Below, one piece after another: positions 16,451 through 24,714 of a stretch of 64,000 bases of DNA (position 1 is the first letter of the stretch; each line of letters starts with the position of its first letter). This DNA is from Salinispora pacifica CNR114. Lineage in GTDB: Bacteria; Actinomycetota; Actinomycetes; Mycobacteriales; Micromonosporaceae. Position numbers and translations under genes: made by a program. The DNA lies in NCBI RefSeq assembly GCF_000514775.1, contig NZ_AZWO01000004.1:196089-260088 (forward strand), in the 5' to 3' direction. The notes beneath the pieces were generated by a model. That model worked only from the letters and a program-made list of their open reading frames with translations, was not told the DNA's origin and did no database searches.

Positions 16451-19400
16451 CTACCGACGCACATCCAAACCATCGATCTGTTCCTGCCCGGACCGCGTCA
16501 GAGTGTCGACTAACTCTGACGCCACCTGCTCCGGCTCGGCCAGGCAACGCCATGCCGGCACCCGACGGACCGGTGTGGCACCACTGATGACATCGATTCG
16601 AGCGAGTACCCGACGTAGTCCCCGGCCCACGGGGTCGCCCGCCGGATCGTCAACGACGACGGCTAGCTCGGCAGCTCCGCGCCCCACCACGAGGTCAACA
16701 GCCCGGCCAGCCACGGGGACGTCGCGCCGCACGGTAAGACCGACGCTCCGAAGTGCCAGGTGCAATCGGTCTACTGGCACATTCGCGGTCCCTGATTGAG
16801 CATCGGCGGTAGCATCAGGGACCAACGCCAAGGCGGTCAGCAGGCCGCGTTGCCCCGACCACCACGACCGGTCACCGACCACGACGAGCTGGGATCGCGC
16901 CCTGGTGATGGCGACGTTCCACAAGTTGGTCTGGTGTACCAACCAGCCTCGGGTGCGGTCCGGAATGCCATGCGCCCCGATCGGTGAGACGACCATGATG
17001 TCCTGCTCGCTGCCCTGAAACTTGTGAATCGTCGCGCAGAGCACGTTGTCTGTGCGGCCGGCGTCGCGAAGGGCCGCGGCCAGGCGACGCTGGTGCGCAG
17101 CGAGCGGCGTGACCACCCCGATCGAGACATCGGGGTACGCCGTCCGTAGTTCCGTCACCTCGGCTACGACCGCGTCGATCTCGACCTGGTTGAACCCGGA
17201 CCCGGTTGTGCCGCGGCTGAACTGGCCGGGCACGTGGCGCCAACGAACTGCGGGATCGGCCGCAGCGGCCAGTCGGGCAGGATCTGTCAGCACGGTTAGC
17301 CGACCCTGATAGACCTCCCGGTTTGGCACCTGCACGATGTCTGGGTGGCACCGGTAGTGCTCGTCAAGGAGGTACGTCGCGCCCGCGGCGGTGACGAAGG
17401 CGTCGTACGCGGAATGGGTGGTGTAGGTAAGCCGCCGGGCGGTGAGCCAACCGGTACTCAGGTCCGCGCGGGCCCGTTCCGTGACGTCGTCGGCCTCGGA
17501 CAAGTCCACGACGGGTGCGAGCTGACGCGGATCACCGATGAGCAGTGCCCGCTTGGCGCGGTAGAGCATGGGCAGAATCGCAGGAATCGTGCACTGCGCC
17601 GCCTCGTCGATCACCACGAGGTCGTACAACGCGGGACTCCGCTTCAACCGCCGGGCGGACAGGGCGGTGACGGCCCAGCCCGGCAGCACCCGGAGTAGTT
17701 CTGGAAAGTAGGCCCAACTGTCCGACTGCGGCTTGGCCATCTCGTCGGCTCGGTCCTGCAGCAGGCGTACTCCCGCAGCCACCCTGCGGGCGATCTGGGC
17801 GCGCAGCAGGTTCACGCTGAGGGTGGGTCGCTCGGCGCCGATCAGGTCGGCCAGTCGCTGCCAGGAAGTCTCGATGTCGGGCAGCTCAGTGAGGAGCCGC
17901 CGGCTTTCCCGCCAGCGCAGCTCGAGCACCGCCCGCTCCGCGAGCGCCTCGACAGCGTGGCGATCCGCGACCTGGTACGACCGCAGCTGCCACCGGTACC
18001 ACCAACCGAACCACCTACTGGCGAGCCCGCGGTCGGTCAGCCGGACGAGGTGTGCCAGGGCCCTGTCGTCGGCGGGCAGCGGTGCCACACCGTCGCCCGC
18101 ATCGGCCCCACGCTCAACAGCCAGATCGGCGAGGTCGCGTTCGAGCAACCGCTGTTGGTCGAGCATCGCGCGGAGTCTGGCAGCTTCTTCGCCCAGGAGC
18201 CGCAGTTCGTGTCGGAGCGTATGGTCGTCCGACGTCGTGGGCCGCTCGCCCGGCGGGTACGCCGCGAGAATGTCGGCGATGTGCTTCGGCTCCTGCGTCC
18301 GGTGTTCCTTGTTGCCGGTGCGCATCAGCAGACCCGGGCCGATCAGGTCGGTCACCCGGTCGAGCACCGAGTCGACGGCCTGGTTGCTGGTAGAGCCGAT
18401 CAGCACGCTCTGTCCGGCGGCGGTGGCGGTCGCCAGCAGGGCGGTGACGAGTTGACTCTTGCCGGTGCCCGGCGGCCCCTGGGCCACCGTCAACGGCTGG
18501 GACATCGCCGCCTGGATGATCTCTTCCTGCGCCTCGTTCGCCGCGCTCATCGCCACCGTCACGACTGGCGTAGCCGCGGCTTCGTCCGGGCGGAGAGCCA
18601 GCGCGCCCAGTGCCGTCCCCTGGATGAGCCGCGGATTCTTCACCATGCCCCGTAGATCGTCAACGAGCTGCCGCTGCGGCGACTCGGCAGCATCGACGGT
18701 GTACAGAATCGCGGCGTTCTGCACCCCGTTCACCGGTCCCGACCTGATGGTGCCGCCGAGCACCGCCGGGTCCAACTCCGTGACCGGTCTCAACCCGAAC
18801 GTCTTCACGAGCACATCTACGGTGGCAGCGATGGCGGTCGGATCGCCGGGCGCGAATGCCTGCTCGACACGTTGCCGCAGTTCGTCGCCCTCCACCTCAG
18901 AGAGCTGGAACAGGTCGACGAGTGCGGCGCTGGGGCGGGGTGGAAAGGAGGCGTGCAGGACGTTGTCCGCGCCAACGGTGACATCGCAGACCAGGAGCGG
19001 AGCGAGCCGGAGTGGCTTCTGCCGGGCCGGCCGAACGGCGACGACCGGATAGCCGTATTGCAGTTCCCGGCCCTCGGCGCGGGCCCGAGCGGCGAGTTTG
19101 GCTGCCGACCCGGCCAGCTGCACGGGCGTAGCCGAGGAGAAAACCGCTTCGGACCCTGGTGGTGCCGCGACGTACGTCCCGGTCGCCCGCGGGTCGATGA
19201 ACGATTGCAACACGGTTGAACGCTGCATGCAGTTGATGTAGTAGGTCACCAGGCGACGCCACTGATCCGCGTCGAACGGCGCCTCGTCCGTCGGGCTCGA
19301 AGTAACGGCGGTGACCTGCCGCCCCGCGGCGGCGGAGCCCGGCGCCGTCACCAGTCGGATCGGCTCGGTGACGCCCTCACTCGACTCAACCGGCGTGTGC

Positions 19401-20065
19401 TGGCGGCGCCGGGCCATCTCCGTCGGGGCGTACCGGGAGAGGTCGTTGGTGGTGATCCAACCATCGTCCGAGGGCCCCTCGGCCGCACCCCGTAGACCAT
19501 TGAGCAGCACCTCAGTGAAGACGGACGGGTGGTCCGGCCCCTGCGCCTTGGACGCCTTCAGGTGCGTGCTCGACGTCAGGATGAAGGTGCCACGCTGACG
19601 CTTGAGGCGACGCGGCTCTTCCCGCACCCCGCCCCGGAACCGGTGCCGCGCCGTGAACGCGCCAGAGAAGCAACAGTCAAGCAGGACCACCTTCTGACTG
19701 GCCTTCGTGTCGTTGAGTAGATGACGCAGCATTCCGTCGGTGTCGAACGCGGTGGTGTGCAACTGCCCGGTGACCGTGTCGGTCGCGGCCAGGAACAGCG
19801 ACTGACCATCACCGTGCAGCACCCCGTGGCCGGAGTAGTAGAGCAAAGCCAGGTCACCCGTGCGTCGCGCGCCGTAGAACTCCTCGACGACCTGACGCAG
19901 GTGTGCCGCTGGCAGGTCCAGTTCAGCGCGTACGGTGTCGAACTCCCCGGCACCGTCCAGCAGCGTCTTGAGCTGCGCCACATCCTGGCGTACCGAGGGA
20001 AGGGGTGCGAGCTCACTGTCCATCTGGCAGGTGGCGGTGCCGAGCAGCAGGGCGTGCCGTCCCAT
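16451..20065 (-). CDS. Caspase / SF1 (Upf1-Dna2-type) helicase / PD-(D/E)XK-like fusion effector
   Basis: 1204 aa. Residues 1-240 form a caspase-like (C14) protease with the His in LLYYSGHG (H80) and Cys in DCCFSG (C132). A middle region (about 260-500) is unassigned. The helicase has Walker A GPPGTGKS (K536), motif II VIDEAAQ (about 818-824), motif III GDPRQL, ATIHKFQGSEQD and NVAITRARSQL, with a large helical insertion at about 615-790. The C-terminus (about 1093-1190) resembles the Vsr/REase_MTES-type nuclease (AVDLVVG), but the usual ExD/ExK position reads VVVDD, so it may be inactive. It is coupled to the EACC1-like gene (1-bp overlap). A multi-domain suicide or defence effector is inferred: the helicase may sense nucleic acid and the caspase may kill. 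Location is cytoplasmic, with no signal or membrane segment. Confidence 0.82.
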   Translation of the reverse strand: MGRHALLLGTATCQMDSELAPLPSVRQDVAQLKTLLDGAGEFDTVRAELDLPAAHLRQVVEEFYGARRTGDLALLYYSGHGVLHGDGQSLFLAATDTVTGQLHTTAFDTDGMLRHLLNDTKASQKVVLLDCCFSGAFTARHRFRGGVREEPRRLKRQRGTFILTSSTHLKASKAQGPDHPSVFTEVLLNGLRGAAEGPSDDGWITTNDLSRYAPTEMARRRQHTPVESSEGVTEPIRLVTAPGSAAAGRQVTAVTSSPTDEAPFDADQWRRLVTYYINCMQRSTVLQSFIDPRATGTYVAAPPGSEAVFSSATPVQLAGSAAKLAARARAEGRELQYGYPVVAVRPARQKPLRLAPLLVCDVTVGADNVLHASFPPRPSAALVDLFQLSEVEGDELRQRVEQAFAPGDPTAIAATVDVLVKTFGLRPVTELDPAVLGGTIRSGPVNGVQNAAILYTVDAAESPQRQLVDDLRGMVKNPRLIQGTALGALALRPDEAAATPVVTVAMSAANEAQEEIIQAAMSQPLTVAQGPPGTGKSQLVTALLATATAAGQSVLIGSTSNQAVDSVLDRVTDLIGPGLLMRTGNKEHRTQEPKHIADILAAYPPGERPTTSDDHTLRHELRLLGEEAARLRAMLDQQRLLERDLADLAVERGADAGDGVAPLPADDRALAHLVRLTDRGLASRWFGWWYRWQLRSYQVADRHAVEALAERAVLELRWRESRRLLTELPDIETSWQRLADLIGAERPTLSVNLLRAQIARRVAAGVRLLQDRADEMAKPQSDSWAYFPELLRVLPGWAVTALSARRLKRSPALYDLVVIDEAAQCTIPAILPMLYRAKRALLIGDPRQLAPVVDLSEADDVTERARADLSTGWLTARRLTYTTHSAYDAFVTAAGATYLLDEHYRCHPDIVQVPNREVYQGRLTVLTDPARLAAAADPAVRWRHVPGQFSRGTTGSGFNQVEIDAVVAEVTELRTAYPDVSIGVVTPLAAHQRRLAAALRDAGRTDNVLCATIHKFQGSEQDIMVVSPIGAHGIPDRTRGWLVHQTNLWNVAITRARSQLVVVGDRSWWSGQRGLLTALALVPDATADAQSGTANVPVDRLHLALRSVGLTVRRDVPVAGRAVDLVVGRGAAELAVVVDDPAGDPVGRGLRRVLARIDVISGATPVRRVPAWRCLAEPEQVASELVDTLTRSGQEQIDGLDVRR

Positions 20066-20448
20066 CAGAGACGGGCCCGTTCGATTGCGGCCCGCGCTGT
20101 TCTGACCAATTCATCGGTCTGGGCGTGGGTGGGCCGGTCGATAGTCATTTCGATGTCCCCGACTCGCAGGTGTACCCGGCGGCCGGTGTGACGCTGGAGG
20201 AAGCTCAGGACCACGTCAACCAGCGCCTGGACGTAGCCGGGGTCGGTGCCCGTCAGTACGGTTACCACGCCGAGCATCAGCTCTGCCGCGCCTTTGGCGT
20301 CCGGGTCGACAGCGGGGTTACCAACGCGCTCCACCGCGCCGCCGATCTCGCGGAGACTATCCGCCAGCTCGTCGGTCAGCTCACCGAGGACGAACTCGTC
20401 GTCGTCCGTAAGCGGCGTGAAATCGATCTGAACCAGGACGCGAGCCAT
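20065..20448 (-). CDS. EACC1-like small constant component of a conflict system
   Basis: 127-aa protein with a beta-rich start (MARVLVQIDFTPLTDDDEFV), a middle helix-hairpin (GAAELMLGVVTVL... YVQALVDVVLSFLQR) and a final strand-turn-strand-helix (RRVHLRVGDIEMTIDRPT... ELVRTARAAIERA). Layout and size fit effector-associated constant component 1 (EACC1), described by the Aravind group as a small partner encoded next to caspase, protease or NTPase effectors in multicellular-type bacteria. The assignment is by eye. GGAGG precedes the ATG, and the stop abuts the effector start. It probably acts as the adaptor or sensor that controls the effector. Confidence 0.65.
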   Translation of the reverse strand: MARVLVQIDFTPLTDDDEFVLGELTDELADSLREIGGAVERVGNPAVDPDAKGAAELMLGVVTVLTGTDPGYVQALVDVVLSFLQRHTGRRVHLRVGDIEMTIDRPTHAQTDELVRTARAAIERARL

Positions 20449-20796
20449 CCAACCTCCTGCACGAGCGGTGCGACCAATCTACGGAATAGGTTCGCGTTGG
20501 GGCCGAGACTGTCGGCTTGCCGATCAAATACCGCCTACGCACCGCCCATCGTCCTCCTGTGTAGAGTTGAAAATCACTCCAATCGGGATTCCCAAAGATA
20601 GGCACGGTCGCCGTGCCGCGGGCACAGATGACCCAAACGATCCGCGGACCCGACCACACCGTCGCCTACGCGCCGGCACGGGCAACGCCTTTCGGGCACA
20701 CCTTCGAAACATCCCTCAATGACCAGGTGCAGCTGGCCTCGCCGGCCCCGGCGGGCTTGACTGCCCGCCGGGCAACGCCGTCTGGCGGGAACATGC
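20449..20796. other. Gene-free stretch upstream of the EACC1-caspase operon, with a possible four-codon leader ORF
   Basis: No gene of normal size. On the minus strand a strong AGGAGG (20553-20558) precedes ATG 20549 and a stop four codons later (20535-20537), about 90 bp upstream of the EACC1-like start. This could be a translated leader in the operon's 5' region or coincidence. The promoter of the conflict operon should lie here; I cannot place it with confidence. Confidence 0.35.
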
Positions 20797-21567
20797 TCAA
20801 ACGTTCGCAGAAGCGCACGAGGTCGCCAGGCGGGTGCGCACCACCAGGTCGTGCAGGGCGCCCACGGCTGCCGGGGCTGCGGAGTCGGGCAGCACCGACA
20901 TGTCTCGGGCCGCCTCCAACTCGGCGCGAAGCCGCGGCACGTCGGCGGCGAGTCGCGGCGCAGCGCCCACGGGTAGCGGTCCCTGCTCGGCCTCCCGCTT
21001 GGCGGCGATGAGGTCGGGCACGTACGGCAACCCAGTCCCGAGCACGCCGAGGTCCGTCTCGAGGCGACCGGTCCGCATCAGGTGGATCCCGGTGAGCAGA
21101 ACGCGCAGCGTGTACAGCGCGGGTTTGAGCTTCCCGGTCCTGGCGTACAGGTTCTGCTGGGTGGCCGCGAAGCCGAGGTAGTGGTGTGCATGGTGACGGG
21201 TGATCAGTTGTGGGGCCAGCGACGTGAGCTCGGCATGCACCGGGCTCGTGACGACCACCAGCGGCGACAGCACCTGCTCCAGGACGTACCCGTTGCGGCT
21301 GTTCAACAGTTTGGCGAACTTCAGCAGGTCGTGGCTGACCACGTCTAACTCGACACCGTCGCGTACGCCGGTGTACTGCAACGTCTGCGGCCCGGTGCGC
21401 AACCCGACCACCTCTGCTGGCGGCAGTAGGTGCGCACCGCGCAGATCAAGGTCAGAGTCGACGGACGCGAACCCGTACAGGTGCGCACCGCTGACGGTGG
21501 CGAACAGCAGCGGCCGGGGCAGCATGCGCGCGGCCTCAGCGGCCCACGGCGGCACTTCGGTGGTCAC
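20797..21567 (-). CDS. RlaP/YcgL-type nucleotidyltransferase (copy B)
   Basis: 256-aa DNA polymerase beta-superfamily nucleotidyltransferase. The active-site signature is SGAHLYGFASVDSDLDLRGAHL, giving the G-S/A...SD-x-D acidic pair. Further family segments are DVVSHDLLKFAKLL...GYVLEQVLSPLVV and a C-terminal helical part with LYTLRVLLTGIHLMRTGRLETDL. RlaP (RNA ligase-associated Pol-beta) proteins are linked to RNA repair in some genomes, but no ligase is seen here. The start overlaps the stop of a related gene by 4 bp, so the two are co-expressed and may form a heterodimer. Confidence 0.78.
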   Translation of the reverse strand: MTTEVPPWAAEAARMLPRPLLFATVSGAHLYGFASVDSDLDLRGAHLLPPAEVVGLRTGPQTLQYTGVRDGVELDVVSHDLLKFAKLLNSRNGYVLEQVLSPLVVVTSPVHAELTSLAPQLITRHHAHHYLGFAATQQNLYARTGKLKPALYTLRVLLTGIHLMRTGRLETDLGVLGTGLPYVPDLIAAKREAEQGPLPVGAAPRLAADVPRLRAELEAARDMSVLPDSAAPAAVGALHDLVVRTRLATSCASANV

Positions 21568-22238
21568 GACAGATTCCCTTCCCGTACGGCGATGAGCAGC
21601 CGATCCACGGCATCGCGGTCGGGCAGTTCCGGTAGCGCGGTGGCGGCCGCCGCGTCGGCGAGCTCGGCGAGCAGGTCCGCCGCCCAGGCGGCGACCGCTT
21701 TCCAGGGCAGCTCGCCGCGCCGCACCGTGAGCAGCTTGTCGCGCAGATGCCGCACGTCAACGAGGACATCCCCGGTACGCAGCACATGTGTACCGGCCAC
21801 CAACAGCCGGATCATGTGCATGGCCTGCTTGTGGTTCGTCTCGCCGGTGCGATCGCGGCGGGAGGCCACCCGGTTCAGCTGATCCCGGGCGTAGCCGCCA
21901 TACGTCTCGGCCACCCGCCGCGACAGGAACGCCTGCCGCGCCGCCAGCAACCGTTCCCCATCTGCGGTGATTGCCTCGACGAGCGGGGACCAGAGCACCT
22001 CCAGAACCGTCGGGTTGCCCTGCAGAGCAAGCAGGCAGAAGCGTTCGAACTCCCAGGAGAACTGCTCCGCCGCCGGCCCGTCAACGTGGGTGGGCGGCTT
22101 GTCCAGGTGCCAGAACGCGCGGGTCGGCGCCGCGAACACACCACGCCGGTCGTAGTCAGAATCCGGTCCGTGCAGTCCGTACGCCCGTGATCCGACCACG
22201 ACGGAGAGGACGGTACGCCGCTCGACAAGCTCGATCAC
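21564..22238 (-). CDS. RlaP/YcgL-type nucleotidyltransferase (copy A)
   Basis: 224-aa nucleotidyltransferase of the same family as its downstream neighbour. The signature is VVGSRAYGLHGPDSDYDRRGVF, followed by WEFERFCLLALQGNPTVLEVLWSP and the helical HKQAMHMIRLLVAGTHVLRTGDVLVDV. GTG 22238 was chosen because the family starts shortly before the GS-x-AYG motif; the Shine-Dalgarno is weak and longer starts are possible. Copies A and B are too divergent to be a recent duplication. A paired function on an RNA or nucleotide substrate is inferred only from co-operonic overlap. Confidence 0.75.
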   Translation of the reverse strand: MIELVERRTVLSVVVGSRAYGLHGPDSDYDRRGVFAAPTRAFWHLDKPPTHVDGPAAEQFSWEFERFCLLALQGNPTVLEVLWSPLVEAITADGERLLAARQAFLSRRVAETYGGYARDQLNRVASRRDRTGETNHKQAMHMIRLLVAGTHVLRTGDVLVDVRHLRDKLLTVRRGELPWKAVAAWAADLLAELADAAAATALPELPDRDAVDRLLIAVREGNLS

Positions 22239-22704
22239 GCCCAGCGACGCTACCGCAGCATCACCCGGCAATGCATGATCTATTCCCGGCGGGACCGGGC
22301 GTCGCTGGAAGGGTAAACACCTCGCCGGGCGGAGCGGTGCCACGGGAAGGGAGCAACCGGAAATCATGGCGCACCACCCCGGATCCCACCCCCACCCCGC
22401 CCTGCCCCGGAGACTGCAGGCCAATGCCAACCGCAGCACGGTGCGTGCTGCGTGCTGCCGCCACCTCCCCCGCGCCAATCCCACCACGGGGCCTGGGAAA
22501 CCGTCGCGAAGGCGAACCCCGGCGTCGGTCTCCCCGGTGGGGCAGCTCGACAGTCAGCAGCACGCCGCCGTCGCCGCCGCCGTCGCCACCACCGCCCGAA
22601 CAGGTGACGCGTCGGGCGTGGCCCCGGCGGTTTGCCGATTCCGGTTGCCGGCCCGCAAACGGTGTTCGACACTTTCATCACGTATCCAATTTGAGGGGTT
22701 TGAC
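22239..22704. other. Gene-free stretch between divergent genes
   Basis: 466 bp between the minus-strand nucleotidyltransferase pair and a plus-strand zinc-ribbon gene. The open frames crossing it are Pro/Arg/Ala-rich and show no family resemblance. A GCC-rich trinucleotide-like run occurs near 22565-22600. Promoters for both flanking units are expected; no clear operator is seen. Confidence 0.45.
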
Positions 22705-22965
22705 ATGGCTAGGTGTGATGTCTGCGGGAACGACTACAAGATGCCATTTCAGGTGCACATGGCCAACGGCGACGTGCACACCTTCGACAGCCTCGAGTGC
22801 GCCAACCACAAGCTCGCCATGAACTGCGAGCACTGCCAGGTCAGGATCGTGGGCCATGGCATCGAGGTCTCCGGCCGCTTCTACTGCGGCACCCACTGCG
22901 CCCGAACCGAGGAAGGGTCCCTGGCCGCCGACCTGCGCGGCACGTTGACTGCCCAGCCGGCCTGA
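22705..22965 (+). CDS. Small cysteine-rich zinc-ribbon protein (metallothionein/TRASH-like)
   Basis: 86-aa protein with CDVCGNDY at the N-terminus, CANH and CEHCQVRIVGHG in the middle, and FYCGTHCA near the end: at least seven cysteines plus several histidines, in zinc-knuckle spacing. Similar small actinobacterial proteins start M-A-x-C-x-V-C-G-N-D-Y and are annotated as metallothionein-like or hypothetical. Metal binding is likely, while the role is unknown. The ATG follows GAGGGG by seven bases. It stands alone, 253 bp before an MFS exporter on the same strand. Confidence 0.75.
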   Translation: MARCDVCGNDYKMPFQVHMANGDVHTFDSLECANHKLAMNCEHCQVRIVGHGIEVSGRFYCGTHCARTEEGSLAADLRGTLTAQPA

Positions 22966-23218
22966 GTGGGGCGGAAGGGGGCGGCAGGGCCTCAGTAGCG
23001 AATCCGCGTGTGCCGCCGCCCCCACCACCGCCGAGAACCACGACCGCCAGCCTTGCCCCGACCCCATCGGCTGGCGAACACCGCCTAGTTGTCCGCCGGG
23101 CAGCGGGACACCGCCATCGGAATCCCACGGTCGGAGCAGTCGATCTCGTACCAGGTGACTGGACCACGTCGGCAGGCTCGTACCCAGCAGGCCGCTGCCC
23201 CAAAACCAGGCGGTAAGG

Positions 23219-24670
23219 ATGTCACGGTGGGAAGCGCCGGTAGGGATCGCGCACACCCGACCCTGGCGAGTCCTCAACATCGCGCTGGTCGTCTCGTTCA
23301 TCAGCTGGATCGACATCGGTGCCATCACCGTGATGTTGCCCTCCATCGACGAGGCGCTCGGCACCGACGACAACGTTCTCCAATGGGTCGTCTCCGGCTA
23401 CTCACTGATGTTCGCGCTCGCCCTCGTCCCCGCTGGGAGACTCGGCGACGCCAAAGGCCGGCGTCAGGCCATGCTCATCGGCCTGACCATGTTCGTCGGA
23501 GCCAGCACGTTGGCAGGACTGGCCAACTCCGGCACGGTGCTGGTGATCGCCCGGCTCCTCCAGGGCGCGGCGGCGGGCGTCCTCGCACCCCAGATCACCG
23601 CCCTCGTGGAGCGACTATTCCCCCCCGCGGAGCGCGGACGCCCCTTCGGCGCGGTCGGTGCCACCTCCAACGCGGCCACCGCCGTCGGCCCACTGATCGG
23701 CGGCCTGGTCATCGCCGGGGGCGGAGCGGACCATGGCTGGCGGCTCGTCTTTCTGATCAACGTCCCGATCGGGATCATGGCGGCGATACTCATCTGGCGT
23801 TTCTTTCCGAAAAGGCCGCTTCGTCCCCAGGCCGACCGTCGCCACGACGTGGTCGGGACGCTGCTGCTCGCCCTCGGGATCATGTTGGTGATCCTGCCCG
23901 CGCTGCAATGGCAACAGTGGATGGGGTGGCTACCGTGGCTGTTGGTGCCAGCCGGGCTCGGCGTCCTCGTCGCCTTCCGATCCTGGGAAACCTCCACCAT
24001 CCGGCGCCACCCGCCGGTCTTTGACTTTCGCCTGTTCACCCACCGGCCGTACCGCCTGGGGCTGCTGCTCGGGTTCCTCTTCTACGCCGGCTTCGTCTCC
24101 CTACCGCTGATCTTCAGCTTCCACCTGCAGTACGGGCTCGGCACCAGTCCACTGAACACCGGCCTGACGCTCGCACCGCTCGCGGTGGGCTCCACCCTCG
24201 GCGCCGTGCTCGGCGGACGCTACGTTGGCCGGCTTGGCCGTGCCCTGCTGGTCATCGGACTCATCATCGTCCTGGTGAGCCTCGCCATCATGACCGCTCT
24301 CACCGGCTTGCAAGGGGGCGCCTTCTCGGCCGCGACCGTGTTCCCGCTCTTCCTCGCCGGAATCGGCAGCGGCCTCGTCATCACACCGAACAACACCCTG
24401 GCGCTAGCCCAGGTGCCCAAGCCCGACGCCGGCAGCGCCGCCGGCATGTATCGCACCATGCGACAGATGGGAGCCGCGGTGGGGCTGGCAATGATCACCG
24501 CCACCCTGCTCGCGGCGGTGGCCGCCAACGACGGACGCTGGTCGATCGCACTTCGCTACGCACTCGCCGTGGAGATCGGCATCATCGTCGCCGCCCTCCT
24601 CATCTGCCTCGTCGACATCCTCGGCGAGCGCCGCGACGAACGGAAGCGCGCAGCGCGGACGAGCCGGTAG
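23219..24670 (+). CDS. DHA2-family MFS multidrug exporter (14 TM)
   Basis: 483-aa integral membrane protein with about 14 hydrophobic helices. The MFS motif A region is LVPAGRLGDAKGRRQAMLIG, and the motif C-like region is GATSNAATAVGPLIGGLV. The N-terminus carries the DHA2-type SWIDIGAITVMLPSI. Such proteins export drugs, dyes or metabolites by proton antiport. The ATG at 23219 is preceded by a weak Shine-Dalgarno (GGTAAGG). It ends 44 bp before the convergent DUF3068 gene. No regulator is adjacent, and it lies at the junction of the accessory segment and steroid block 2. Confidence 0.85.
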   Translation: MSRWEAPVGIAHTRPWRVLNIALVVSFISWIDIGAITVMLPSIDEALGTDDNVLQWVVSGYSLMFALALVPAGRLGDAKGRRQAMLIGLTMFVGASTLAGLANSGTVLVIARLLQGAAAGVLAPQITALVERLFPPAERGRPFGAVGATSNAATAVGPLIGGLVIAGGGADHGWRLVFLINVPIGIMAAILIWRFFPKRPLRPQADRRHDVVGTLLLALGIMLVILPALQWQQWMGWLPWLLVPAGLGVLVAFRSWETSTIRRHPPVFDFRLFTHRPYRLGLLLGFLFYAGFVSLPLIFSFHLQYGLGTSPLNTGLTLAPLAVGSTLGAVLGGRYVGRLGRALLVIGLIIVLVSLAIMTALTGLQGGAFSAATVFPLFLAGIGSGLVITPNNTLALAQVPKPDAGSAAGMYRTMRQMGAAVGLAMITATLLAAVAANDGRWSIALRYALAVEIGIIVAALLICLVDILGERRDERKRAARTSR

Positions 24671-24714
24671 CGCAGAGCGTGGTGGACCTCGTTCAGCCGC
24701 TGCCCTCGCGGAAC

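Noticed and set aside
22560..22605. GCC-rich trinucleotide-like run
   Set aside because: Imperfect and ordinary for DNA of this base composition; not a defined repeat.
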